Positions 47,464-56,660 of a stretch of 64,000 bases of DNA are shown in pieces. The stretch is from an uncultured Thalassotalea sp. GTDB lineage: Bacteria > Pseudomonadota > Gammaproteobacteria > Enterobacterales > Alteromonadaceae. The notes under the pieces are model-generated. The model ran no database searches, was not told the origin of the DNA, and saw only the letters and a program-made list of their open reading frames with translations. The position numbers and the translations under genes are program-made. Positions within the stretch are counted from its first letter, which is position 1. Every line of letters begins with the position of its first letter. The stretch covers positions 1 to 64,000 of the forward strand of contig CANMZP010000015.1 of assembly GCA_947502355.1 (NCBI GenBank), in the 5' to 3' direction.

Positions 47464-49416
47464 ATGAATAAACCTTTAATATTAAAGAAAAAAGCATTGG
47501 TATTGTCAGTATGTTCGGCACTATCGATTGCCCCCTTGTCTCAAGCTGTTGAGCTTGATTTTGGCGACACATCTCCAGTAACGGGAAGTATTGATTTTAC
47601 TCTTGGTTATGCGGGATCAGTTAGAGCAACAGATGCTAATAAAGAAGCCATTTTTAAAACATTAGCCATGCAGGGAGAGCAAGCTTTTTATCCTGTTCCT
47701 AATATGGCTTCTGATGCTGCAGCCCCTGATGCAGGTGATATGATTTCTAACCTAGGAAAAATCACCACAGGTATCAATTTATACTGGGAAAACTATGGCT
47801 TTGTTGGCTCTTTCACTTATCAATACGATAGTGAAATTATGGACGAAAATAACGGTCAAGTAAGGTTGATGCATGAGTATCGTGAATATCTTGCTAATAC
47901 AACTGGGCAAGTAATTCCAGGTATTGAAGACGTATTTGTTCCTAATCCGGATGCTGGTATTTATGGCATGGGTGACCAGTGGACTAAAGCTGCTGAAGAT
48001 GGTCAAGGCAATGCGTTCGATATCTTAGATGCCTACATTTTTGGTGAGTATTATATAGGTGATAACCCACTTGAAGTACGATTAGGTAAGCAAGTGATTA
48101 ACTGGGGGGAAGGGTTATTTTACCTTGACGGTGTTGCTCAACAAGTACCATTAAACATCAGTAAACTGGTTACTCCAGGTTCAGAACTTAAAGAAGCTTA
48201 TATTGGTGTAGAAAGCTTATATTTCAATTTAGGTATTGGTGAAGCGTCTTCATTAGAGGCTTACTATCACTTTAAGTGGCGTCGCAATGAGTGGCCTATC
48301 CATGGTTCTTTTTATGGCGACGATACATTATTTAGAGGCGCTAAACAGGCTTGGAATACAGATTTAAGCTCAGAGGCTGCATTTCCAGCTCCTGGCTTTA
48401 GAGGTGAGAACATCGAAGCATCTAATTCAGGTCAATTTGGTGCGGCATATAGAACAATGCTAGGTAATGATACGGAAGTCGGAATTTACTATGCCCGCTA
48501 CCATGATGCCAACCCGGTATTAACGCTATCTAACAACTCAGATCCAACGACACAATTTACCCAACAACTTATTATCGATAATACTGTTGGTACTGGTGAA
48601 TTAACCGGTGCATTCTCTGGTGAAATTCTTGAGATGTATGGCATGCCATTTGGTGGTGCATTTGATGCTGCAGGTGATCCCGGCGATCCTACCGGTGAAG
48701 CCATTGCACTTAGTGAACAAAGCTCAGCGGTACTAGGTCTGTTTGGTGCTCAAGCAGGCGACGGCATGAGTATGCAACAAAAATGGATTGAAGATCTTGA
48801 TATGATTGGTGCAAGTTTTGCCACCACATTAGGTTCATGGTCACTTAATGGTGAGCTTGCCTATCGACCTGATCGTCCAGTGTTTACCAACTTTTGGAAT
48901 CATAACGGTGAATGTGTTGAAGGTTGTGCCTTTTTCACCAATGGCGATGCCTACGAAGAACATGATAGCACTCACGCCTCAGTACACGGTATCTGGTTAG
49001 GTGGCCCATTAGTTGGCGGTATAACTTCACAACTTTTATTAGTTCAGGTTGCTGCTGATCATTTAGGTGGTGATGTTAATAACGTCATGGCACATAACTC
49101 GGTTCACCGTGAGTCAAGTTCATCAACTTACGCCGATAGCACCGCATATGGTGTGTCTGCCCAATGGACAGGTACATGGCAAGGTATTTACCCAAGTACT
49201 GATTTAATCTTAGATATTTTCCTACAAAAAGATATTAAAGGTAACTCACATTTCTTTGGCAACTTTGCTGAAGATCGTTTGCTTGGTGCGGTAAGTGTTA
49301 CAGCAAATATAAGTCAAGCTTGGGAAGCGAGTTTAGGTTATCAATGGACTGACCAAGATAATTCTTACTACGACACGCAAGATGCTTATAACTTCTCAAT
49401 AAATTACAAATTTTAG
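47464..49416 (+). CDS. DUF1302 family outer-membrane protein
   Basis: A 650-aa exported protein with a signal peptide ending near residue 29 (LSQAVE). The rest is rich in alternating aromatic and polar residues and Gly/Asp turns, as in outer-membrane beta barrels, and it ends in NFSINYKF with a terminal Phe, the usual barrel sorting signal. The GKQVINWGEGLF segment is the family hallmark. I start at ATG 47464 because the in-frame GTG at 47395 would put 23 residues before the signal peptide. It leads an operon with DUF1329, Ycf48-like and MMPL genes. DUF1302 proteins recur beside DUF1329 in pseudomonads, where I recall a link to fatty or esterified compounds; the function is not settled. Confidence 0.88.
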   Translation: MNKPLILKKKALVLSVCSALSIAPLSQAVELDFGDTSPVTGSIDFTLGYAGSVRATDANKEAIFKTLAMQGEQAFYPVPNMASDAAAPDAGDMISNLGKITTGINLYWENYGFVGSFTYQYDSEIMDENNGQVRLMHEYREYLANTTGQVIPGIEDVFVPNPDAGIYGMGDQWTKAAEDGQGNAFDILDAYIFGEYYIGDNPLEVRLGKQVINWGEGLFYLDGVAQQVPLNISKLVTPGSELKEAYIGVESLYFNLGIGEASSLEAYYHFKWRRNEWPIHGSFYGDDTLFRGAKQAWNTDLSSEAAFPAPGFRGENIEASNSGQFGAAYRTMLGNDTEVGIYYARYHDANPVLTLSNNSDPTTQFTQQLIIDNTVGTGELTGAFSGEILEMYGMPFGGAFDAAGDPGDPTGEAIALSEQSSAVLGLFGAQAGDGMSMQQKWIEDLDMIGASFATTLGSWSLNGELAYRPDRPVFTNFWNHNGECVEGCAFFTNGDAYEEHDSTHASVHGIWLGGPLVGGITSQLLLVQVAADHLGGDVNNVMAHNSVHRESSSSTYADSTAYGVSAQWTGTWQGIYPSTDLILDIFLQKDIKGNSHFFGNFAEDRLLGAVSVTANISQAWEASLGYQWTDQDNSYYDTQDAYNFSINYKF

Positions 49417-49446
49417 ATTGCACAGCGAAAACAAGGTATAAAAATT

Positions 49447-50799
49447 ATGATTAAAAAAACATTAGTAGGCCTAGCCGTATCCACCTTGTGGATTGGCTCT
49501 GCAGCAGCTGTTATTACTCCTGAAGAAACGGCTCGATTACAAAAAGATTTAACACCGGTAGGTGCAGAGCGCGCCGGTAATGCAGACGGAACTATCCCTG
49601 AATGGACTGGTGGCATCAAATCAGCGTTACCAGGTTGGCCAAATGCCAAAAACGATCGCCCTAATCCGCACGCGGCAGATAAGCCTCTTTATACGATTAC
49701 AGCAGCCAATATGGAGCAATATTCCGATAAATTGACAGACGGTACTAAAGCGATGCTAAAGGCTTACCCTGATCAATTTAAAATGAATGTATATCCATCA
49801 AGACGTACAGCTGCATACCCACAGTCATACTATGATGCGATTGCTAAGCAAGCACCGAATGCTGAGCTAATTAAAAATGGTAATGGTGTAAGTAATGTTT
49901 GGGGGGCGATCCCTTTCCCGATTCCAAGCAATGGTACTGAGGTTATCTGGAACCACATTTTACGTTATCAAGGGTATTCTCGCTCGGCGAACATTAATGA
50001 AAATATTGTTTACCAATCAGGTCAACGATTAGATTGGTCTGGCGATACAATGATCCATGCACCATTTTATGATGCGAACGCGTCTGAAAAAGATGTTAAA
50101 GATGGCACTATCTACAAGTTTGCCTTAACACTGGATGCACCAGCTCGTGATTCTGGTGAAGGTTATTTAGCGATTGATCAATTAGATATGGAGCAGTTTC
50201 CTCGTAAAGCTTGGACCTATGATCCAGGCGAGCGTCGAGTTAGACGTGCGCCTAATTTAGCGTTTGATACGCCAGATCGTCCTATCAACGTAATCGATGA
50301 TTATGAATTGTTTAGTGGTTCTCCTGAACGATACGATTGGAAGTTACTTGGCAAAAAAGAAATGCTTGTTCCTTACAACAACAACATGGTTAACTCGCCA
50401 TCGACAAACCTAAAAGAGATGTCTAAGCCTGGTTACATTGATAGCGATTTAATCCGTTATGAGCTACACCGTGTTTGGGTTGTAGAAGCGACAGTAAAAG
50501 ATGGTCAACGTCATTTATATAAAAAGCGTGTTAACTTTATTGATGAAGATACATGGAATATTTTAGCCGCTGATAAATATGATGGTAACGATAAATTATG
50601 GCGTGTAGGTTACTACTATCCTGTAGTTGCAACTGAAGTGCCACTTACTGGTGCAGGTATGTACACGCAGATTGACCTTAAGAAAGGTGGATACTACATG
50701 TACAACGGTACAAATGAAGGTGAAGGTTGGTCATTCAATTTTGAAACACCTAAATCTTCTTACTTCTCACCAGCAGCGGTACGTCGTCGCGGACGATAG
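49447..50799 (+). CDS. DUF1329 family exported protein
   Basis: A 450-aa exported protein with a signal peptide ending near residue 21 (GSAAAV). The family marks are visible: an N-terminal LTPVGAERAGNADGTIPEWTGG-type block and the central YDPGERRVRRAPN segment. The fold is thought to be LolA/LolB-like, able to hold a lipid-like ligand, but this is knowledge of the family rather than something visible here. It follows DUF1302 by 30 bp; the two families nearly always occur together. Confidence 0.9.
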   Translation: MIKKTLVGLAVSTLWIGSAAAVITPEETARLQKDLTPVGAERAGNADGTIPEWTGGIKSALPGWPNAKNDRPNPHAADKPLYTITAANMEQYSDKLTDGTKAMLKAYPDQFKMNVYPSRRTAAYPQSYYDAIAKQAPNAELIKNGNGVSNVWGAIPFPIPSNGTEVIWNHILRYQGYSRSANINENIVYQSGQRLDWSGDTMIHAPFYDANASEKDVKDGTIYKFALTLDAPARDSGEGYLAIDQLDMEQFPRKAWTYDPGERRVRRAPNLAFDTPDRPINVIDDYELFSGSPERYDWKLLGKKEMLVPYNNNMVNSPSTNLKEMSKPGYIDSDLIRYELHRVWVVEATVKDGQRHLYKKRVNFIDEDTWNILAADKYDGNDKLWRVGYYYPVVATEVPLTGAGMYTQIDLKKGGYYMYNGTNEGEGWSFNFETPKSSYFSPAAVRRRGR

Positions 50800-50922
50800 T
50801 ATTTAGTACATCTATAAAAGGTCAGTCGTTGTAACCCAACGCCTGACCTTAAATAGAGCGAATTTATTTATTAAGCCTAATATGGATACATTGGGCTATT
50901 TCATTTGAAAAAAGGAGCGGTT

Positions 50923-51933
50923 ATGCCACTTTTTCTTACAGAGCGAAACGTAAGCTCTCGCATTCTTTCATTGTTCACCGGCCTGTTATTGTCTACAGGT
51001 GCATTGGCTGAAAATTATCAAGACCCACTCGATTTACCCGCCATTAAAATGGCATCTAGCCAACACGCTTTACTACTCGATGGCGATGTTGCCGGCACTC
51101 GTCTATTAGCCGTGGGTGAAAGAGGGCATATCATTTACAGTGATAATAATGGTACGCAATGGCAACAAGCCGATGTACCAAGCCGAGGTCACCTAAACGC
51201 CGTGCAATTTATCGATGAAAACCAAGGTTGGTCTGTTGGTGAAGATGGTATTGTTTTGAATACTCAAAATGGCGGAATCACTTGGCAAAAGCAAATGGAT
51301 ATTCGAGATGCTGAGCAAAAAGGCCCATTGTTAGATGTGTATTTTTTAAATGCAAATGAAGGGTTTGCTGTCGGTGTTTTCAATAAAATCTATCACACAA
51401 TCGATGGCGGCAATTCTTGGCAAGCTTGGCAAGACAATATCGACAACCTAGATGAATGGCATCTATTCGCTATCGCGGCCGCTGGAGATCATTTATACAT
51501 AGCATCTGAAATGGGGTTAGTGTTTCGCTCACTCGATGGGGGCCAATCATTTACCCAAATCCAAACGGATCATGACGGTTCATTTCATGGCATTTTAGCC
51601 CGAAAAGGCGTTGAAGGTCATGACGAATTGGTATTATTTGGTGTTGGTGGGGTTGTTTATACCAGTATCGATAGTGGCGAAAATTGGCAATATGTTGATA
51701 CATCAATCGAAGACGGTTTAAGTGGTGGCATATGGTTAGAAAATAACTCGGCACTGCTTGTTGGTGCTAATGGGGTTATGGTTACTGTTGACGCATCGCT
51801 AATGCAGGCATCATCGGCATACACCGACAACGGCTACCCACTAAATAGTGTGTTTTCATATTCAGCACAGTCACATATTGCTTTAGGTTTAGGTGGAGTT
51901 CATAAACTCAATTCGCCTAAGCTCGCCAAATAA
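50923..51933 (+). CDS. Ycf48-like exported beta-propeller protein
   Basis: A 336-aa protein with a signal peptide ending near residue 29 (TGALAEN). It has repeated Ycf48/BNR-type units: GERGHIIYSDNNGTQW, GEDGIVLNTQNGGITW, FNKIYHTIDGGNSW and further DGGQS/DSGENW turns. Ycf48 proteins assist photosystem II assembly in cyanobacteria; in proteobacteria this type travels with RND/MMPL transporters and probably acts as a periplasmic adaptor (inference). The start is ATG 50923 behind AAAGGAG; a TTG at 50905 is less likely. The MMPL gene starts 20 bp downstream. Confidence 0.87.
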   Translation: MPLFLTERNVSSRILSLFTGLLLSTGALAENYQDPLDLPAIKMASSQHALLLDGDVAGTRLLAVGERGHIIYSDNNGTQWQQADVPSRGHLNAVQFIDENQGWSVGEDGIVLNTQNGGITWQKQMDIRDAEQKGPLLDVYFLNANEGFAVGVFNKIYHTIDGGNSWQAWQDNIDNLDEWHLFAIAAAGDHLYIASEMGLVFRSLDGGQSFTQIQTDHDGSFHGILARKGVEGHDELVLFGVGGVVYTSIDSGENWQYVDTSIEDGLSGGIWLENNSALLVGANGVMVTVDASLMQASSAYTDNGYPLNSVFSYSAQSHIALGLGGVHKLNSPKLAK

Positions 51934-51953
51934 TTCTGTATAGAGATATTCAC

Positions 51954-54365
51954 ATGACTTATAAAACAAAAAAATATGATTATCAATTTTCAGCATTCGA
52001 GCGTGCTGTTTTTAACTTAAGACCAATTATTGTCCTCTTAAGTATCGTACTTACGGCATTTCTTGCGTATCGAGCGACGTTTGTGCAACCGGACACTCGT
52101 TTAGAAAGACTTATCCCGACCAGCCATGAATTTGTACAAAATGCTAATGAATTCCTGAAAAATGAATCCACCACGGGTGGTAGCTTTATTCGTTTTGCCG
52201 TGGTAAATAATTCAGCAGAGTCGGTTTTTGACTACGACTTTTTACTTACCTTACAAAAGCTTAGTGATGAATTATCACTGCTAGAAGGAGTTGATACGGC
52301 AGGCTTGAATTCGCTGTGGTCTCCGGGCATGTTATGGTTTGGAATCACCCCGCAGGGATTTGATAGCGGACCTATCATTGATAACGCGACGTTTGCACGT
52401 ACACAAGCTTCGATGGATCAAATTCGCACCAACGCATTGCGTGCGGGAATTGTTGGCAGTTATGTATCGAATGACTTCAGCTCTACTATGATCGACTTTC
52501 AGGTTATGGCGATTAACCCGACGACTCAACAGCCACTTGATTATAATGCTTTCGCAGCAAAATTAGAGCAGATAAGAGATAAATACCAGTCAGATGATTT
52601 ATCGATTCATATTATTGGTGATATTAAGAAAATTTCAGACCTAGTTGAAGGTTTTGAGCAAATAGCGCTATTTTTCGCTATGGCTATCTTAATTACGGCT
52701 ATTTTATTATTCAATTATTCTCGATGCTGGCGTGCAACGTTGGTACCGGTGTTTTGTTCAATCGTCGCGGTAATTTGGCAGTTAGGTGTGCTTAATATCC
52801 TTGGTTATGATTTGGGTGTATTTTCTGTTTTAGTGCCTTTTTTAGTGTTTGCTATTGCCGTAAGTCATGGTGTGCAAATGATCAATGCCATTGCGCATGA
52901 ATCTGCTAAAGGTCGCACCCCCCTAGAAGCCTCAAAAGTAACATTTCATTTATTACACAAAGCAGGATTAATTGCTTTATTAAGTGATGGTATTGGTTTT
53001 GCAATGCTGTTTGTTATCGATATTGGTGCCATTAAAGATTTAGCCATGGTGGCCAGTGTTGGCGTTGCTTTGGTAATTTTCACAAACTTAATTTTGTTAC
53101 CGTTATTAATGTCGTACTGTGGCGTGAGCCAACGCTGTGTTGACCATGCCCAATCGAAAATGGAAGAAAAAAGCGTCCTATGGGAAAGCATTTCGTTATT
53201 TGCGACGCCTAAATTTGCGAAAGCTGGCATGGTAGCCATCGTAGTACTGACTTGTGTTGGGTTACAGTGGGGCTTAGCACCTACGATAGGTGATTTAGAC
53301 AAAGGTGCGCCTGAATTACGACCAGACTCAAGATATAATATCGATAACAATTACATTACCAGTCACTTTACGACAAGTACGGACTTGATGACGATATTTG
53401 TTGGAACCGATGCAGGTCAATGTGAAACTTATAAAGTCATTGATTTAGTTGATCAACTTGGTTGGTTGCTGCAAAACACACCCGGTGTTCAGTCTGTAAA
53501 CTCAGCTGCCACAACCGCAAAAATGAATCGCTATTTAGGCAATGAGGGCAACCTTAAACTGATGGCGCTTCCGCGTGATGAACGCGTCTTAGCTCGAGCG
53601 GTATCTCGAGTAGGCGCATCTGTTACCGCAGATAGTGGTGTCTGTGATAAACAGACGATTAAACTTGAACTTGTTGATCATAAGCAAGCGACTTTAGGTA
53701 ATGTCGTTCAGGTTGTTCGTAGTTTTGCACAAGCACATGATGAAGCCAATTTACGCTTTAGACTTGGTGATGGTAATGCGGCATATGAAGCGGCAACGAA
53801 TGAAGTTATCGAAGAAACACAATATGAAATTCTTGCTTACATTTACTGCATTGTGGCCTTTATGTGTTTACTTATGTTCCGTAGCGTAAGAGCAACATTG
53901 TGTATATTGATTCCATTAGCCTTAACGTCCTTGCTGTGCCAAGCATTAATGACCGCTGTTGGTATCGGTGTAAAAGTTGCAACTCTACCGGTTATCGCCT
54001 TAGGTGTTGGTATTGGGATTGATTACGGAATTTATATTTTCAGCCGCTTGAAGTCGTACTTGGATTTAGGCCATTCTTTACAAGATGCCTACTTAGAAAC
54101 CTTAAAGACAACAGGTAAAGCGGTTGTCTTTACAGGCATTACACTTGCTGTAGGTGTTGCAACCTGGATTATTTCACCAATCCAATTTCAGGCGGATATG
54201 GGGATTTTATTGACCTTTATGTTCTTATGGAACATGGTTGGTGCCGTTACGTTACTACCGGCTTTGGCATATTACCTTTTGCCTAAACAAGCTGAGCAAT
54301 CGGATGTAAAAACGCACGAAACAGAAATCGAAACACCAACAAACAATGAGCCTGTGGTAATTTAG
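51954..54365 (+). CDS. RND-superfamily transporter, MMPL/HAE3 type
   Basis: An 803-aa inner-membrane transporter with the HAE3/MMPL layout: one N-terminal helix (about residues 24-46), a ~200-residue periplasmic domain, five helices (about 235-400), one helix near 425, a second periplasmic domain, then five helices (about 630-785). The GVGIGIDYGIYIFSRL segment in the second half carries the buried acidic residue of the proton path. Members export hopanoids, mycolates and other lipids. It is the last gene of the DUF1302-DUF1329-Ycf48-MMPL operon and ends at a bidirectional terminator. Confidence 0.92.
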   Translation: MTYKTKKYDYQFSAFERAVFNLRPIIVLLSIVLTAFLAYRATFVQPDTRLERLIPTSHEFVQNANEFLKNESTTGGSFIRFAVVNNSAESVFDYDFLLTLQKLSDELSLLEGVDTAGLNSLWSPGMLWFGITPQGFDSGPIIDNATFARTQASMDQIRTNALRAGIVGSYVSNDFSSTMIDFQVMAINPTTQQPLDYNAFAAKLEQIRDKYQSDDLSIHIIGDIKKISDLVEGFEQIALFFAMAILITAILLFNYSRCWRATLVPVFCSIVAVIWQLGVLNILGYDLGVFSVLVPFLVFAIAVSHGVQMINAIAHESAKGRTPLEASKVTFHLLHKAGLIALLSDGIGFAMLFVIDIGAIKDLAMVASVGVALVIFTNLILLPLLMSYCGVSQRCVDHAQSKMEEKSVLWESISLFATPKFAKAGMVAIVVLTCVGLQWGLAPTIGDLDKGAPELRPDSRYNIDNNYITSHFTTSTDLMTIFVGTDAGQCETYKVIDLVDQLGWLLQNTPGVQSVNSAATTAKMNRYLGNEGNLKLMALPRDERVLARAVSRVGASVTADSGVCDKQTIKLELVDHKQATLGNVVQVVRSFAQAHDEANLRFRLGDGNAAYEAATNEVIEETQYEILAYIYCIVAFMCLLMFRSVRATLCILIPLALTSLLCQALMTAVGIGVKVATLPVIALGVGIGIDYGIYIFSRLKSYLDLGHSLQDAYLETLKTTGKAVVFTGITLAVGVATWIISPIQFQADMGILLTFMFLWNMVGAVTLLPALAYYLLPKQAEQSDVKTHETEIETPTNNEPVVI

Positions 54366-54375
54366 AGGCAATACT

Positions 54376-54405
54376 AAAAAGGGCTGATATCATCAGCCCT
54401 TTTTT
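54376..54405. terminator. Bidirectional terminator between the MMPL and XRE genes
   Basis: GGGCTGAT (54381-54388) pairs with ATCAGCCC (54392-54399); A runs on the left and T runs on the right let it act in both directions for the two convergent genes. Confidence 0.88.
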
Positions 54406-54419
54406 TCACCATTTTTTAT

Positions 54420-55265
54420 CTAATGGTTGTCATATTTAAGTAAAGCATGTTGATAGCTTTTACCTTCCATACGTTTACGCCAGGTATCTAACAGACTCGC
54501 GTCTTTAGGGAAGATACTAAACACCATTAACATCGGCTCTGGAATAAAGCGCATACCACCAACCGAAGTCAGCACATTTAAAAATGTTTGAGGTTCGCTG
54601 TTTGGTAGTTTTATTTGACTGTACATGCCCGACGATTTTAGCTTGCTCGCGCCGCGTTGCTGCCAATCAACTGGAGTCAGTTTGTGCTTTGAATATTTAT
54701 TAAGTGTCGCTTTTGACGATTCTTCCTGAAACAGCAAAACCTCTTGTTGCAGAGCGACAAGTAAAGCACACACCATATCTTGCCACTTATCCATGTAAAG
54801 TCTTAAACCATCTTCAGCAAGGTAGATATCGAGCAAATTAAAGTCAGCTCTTTGTTGAATTGAAGGGATTCGATTTCCTATTATTTCCGCCCAAGCCTTG
54901 TTCATCATTTTTACATTGCCATTATGGTCAATAATGATTGAAGGCACCGGATCTAAACCCATTAGGATAAGCTTTAATGAATCATCGAGAAATTGCAATT
55001 CTTGCGGGCTGAGGGTTGACTTAGTATCAGGAAAAAAATTAGCGGCGGCGAGTAAATTATTGGTTTCTTGTGCACTTAACTTAAAGTAAGTGGCAAGCTT
55101 TATCGTTAGTTCTCTGCTTGGCATCGATTTACCATTTTCAAGAAAACTGATGTGCTTTGTTGAGGATTCTAATTCCCAGGCTACATCTTCTTGGCTCAGC
55201 TTTCGTACTTGACGCCAATATCTTAACAGACGCCCAAATGCGCCATTGGTAATTTTTGTAATCAT
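54420..55265 (-). CDS. XRE-family regulator with MmyB-type ligand-binding domain
   Basis: A 281-aa regulator. Residues about 8-70 form an XRE helix-turn-helix (GRLLRYWRQVRKLSQEDVAWELESSTKHISFLENGK, then PSRELTIKLATYFKL). The C-terminal ~180 residues match the MmyB-like, PAS-related ligand-binding domain, including PSIIIDHNGNVKMMNKAW. Domains of this type have been found with fatty-acid-like ligands (recollection of the family). It is convergent with the MMPL gene. The location suggests control of the cluster in response to a lipid-like signal, but no operator was identified. Confidence 0.88.
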   Translation of the reverse strand: MITKITNGAFGRLLRYWRQVRKLSQEDVAWELESSTKHISFLENGKSMPSRELTIKLATYFKLSAQETNNLLAAANFFPDTKSTLSPQELQFLDDSLKLILMGLDPVPSIIIDHNGNVKMMNKAWAEIIGNRIPSIQQRADFNLLDIYLAEDGLRLYMDKWQDMVCALLVALQQEVLLFQEESSKATLNKYSKHKLTPVDWQQRGASKLKSSGMYSQIKLPNSEPQTFLNVLTSVGGMRFIPEPMLMVFSIFPKDASLLDTWRKRMEGKSYQHALLKYDNH

Positions 55266-55471
55266 GATTTGAGTTCTCTATTTACAGAGTAAATGCAAGC
55301 TTCACTTAAGTATGGGCGCTAATATACGGCAAACAATTCTAAAAATACTTGCACTAAAAGACATGTTTTTGGCATATCGAGACAAATTGCTGCTTTTTTG
55401 ATATGAGGGTAATGGCATTTATTCTGTTTTTGTGCCATTCGTCGCAGTGGTTTTATTAAATTGGGCGTAAC

Positions 55472-56497
55472 TTAAAGCGATTGGCGTTGCTTTTTTCGGT
55501 ATTGAAGTGGGCTTAATTGAGCTAAACGTTTGAACGAACGTACGAAGGTGGTTGAATCAGAATAACCAAGTTTCATGGCGATTTCGGTGATGGATGATTC
55601 TGTTGTTAGCAGTGCCTCTTTTGCAATATCTAGTATGATTTCATTTCTTAAATCATTGAAGCAAGTGTTATATTTATGAAGGCGTCTGTTTAATGTTCGA
55701 GTTGTTAAATTGAGTTGATTGGCAAGATCTCCGACTGAAAAATTTTGTGTACTTAACCCAATCGAAATTAATAATTTTACCGAATAAATGAAATCATTTT
55801 GCTGATTTATTTTTTCAAGTTCAATATTGGCCTGTTTTAATATTATTTGTAGCAACAAAGGGTCCGCATTGGTTAATTTTAATGTTAAAAGTGAAGATGG
55901 CAAGATGACACTGTTGCAAGGTTGATCAAAATAACAATTATTACCCAATATTTTCTTTAGGTGGGCCGTTGGTTTGTTGCTTGAGTAGCTGAAATTTATC
56001 CGTTCTGGAGACCAATCGGTTCCTATTTTTTCTTTTAAAAGTCGTATTAAAATGGCAATTGAAAATTCAATATCTTGCTCAATATTTTGCAAGTCCGGCT
56101 TTGTATAAGAAAACTGACATTCGATAAAGTCATCAGCCGACGGCTTAAATGAATACTGCATTCCTTGCATGAGAATAATTTGGTACTGCTCCAACAGAGC
56201 GAATAAATCACCTAGCGTTGGCGCGTAGCGGAGCAAATAAGCGAGTATACCAAGGTCTTGTAGGTCGATATCTTGGGCGATATCTAAGCCTAAAAAAGGG
56301 TTGCCTGTTTGTGTTGCTCCCCAATCAAAAAAATCTAGGTAACTGGCAATAGGTAAAAAATTATTATCTTGCCCAGTAATACCTAGGGTTTTAAGTTTAT
56401 TGTCAATCAGAACGTGATCGATGTGTTTATTTCTCAATGCCTTAATTAGCCAGTCGGATTGGATGCTATTGAATGCATTAAGGTTTTTATATGTCAT
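55472..56497 (-). CDS. AraC-family regulator with arabinose_bd/OruR-type N-terminal domain (second)
   Basis: A 341-aa regulator with the same architecture as the one at 45985-46983: a ~230-residue ligand domain and a C-terminal double helix-turn-helix ending in ITEIAMKLGYSDSTTFVRSFKRLAQLSPLQYRKKQ. Overall similarity between the two is moderate, so they are probably not recent duplicates. A 206-bp gap separates it from the XRE gene on the same strand. It marks the right edge of the cluster before core genes resume. Confidence 0.88.
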   Translation of the reverse strand: MTYKNLNAFNSIQSDWLIKALRNKHIDHVLIDNKLKTLGITGQDNNFLPIASYLDFFDWGATQTGNPFLGLDIAQDIDLQDLGILAYLLRYAPTLGDLFALLEQYQIILMQGMQYSFKPSADDFIECQFSYTKPDLQNIEQDIEFSIAILIRLLKEKIGTDWSPERINFSYSSNKPTAHLKKILGNNCYFDQPCNSVILPSSLLTLKLTNADPLLLQIILKQANIELEKINQQNDFIYSVKLLISIGLSTQNFSVGDLANQLNLTTRTLNRRLHKYNTCFNDLRNEIILDIAKEALLTTESSITEIAMKLGYSDSTTFVRSFKRLAQLSPLQYRKKQRQSL

Positions 56498-56660
56498 AAC
56501 GGTCAGTTTATAGCGTATTTAATCTGAAAGATTATCTTGAGGTTTACCTAAATTAAACATAAATTCGTCAACAATTATTAAAATTCATTAGTAGAATGAT
56601 AGTTTATATTTGTCCCGTTCGGCGAAATTATCGAATTCACCGATTTTGATGCTAATCATA

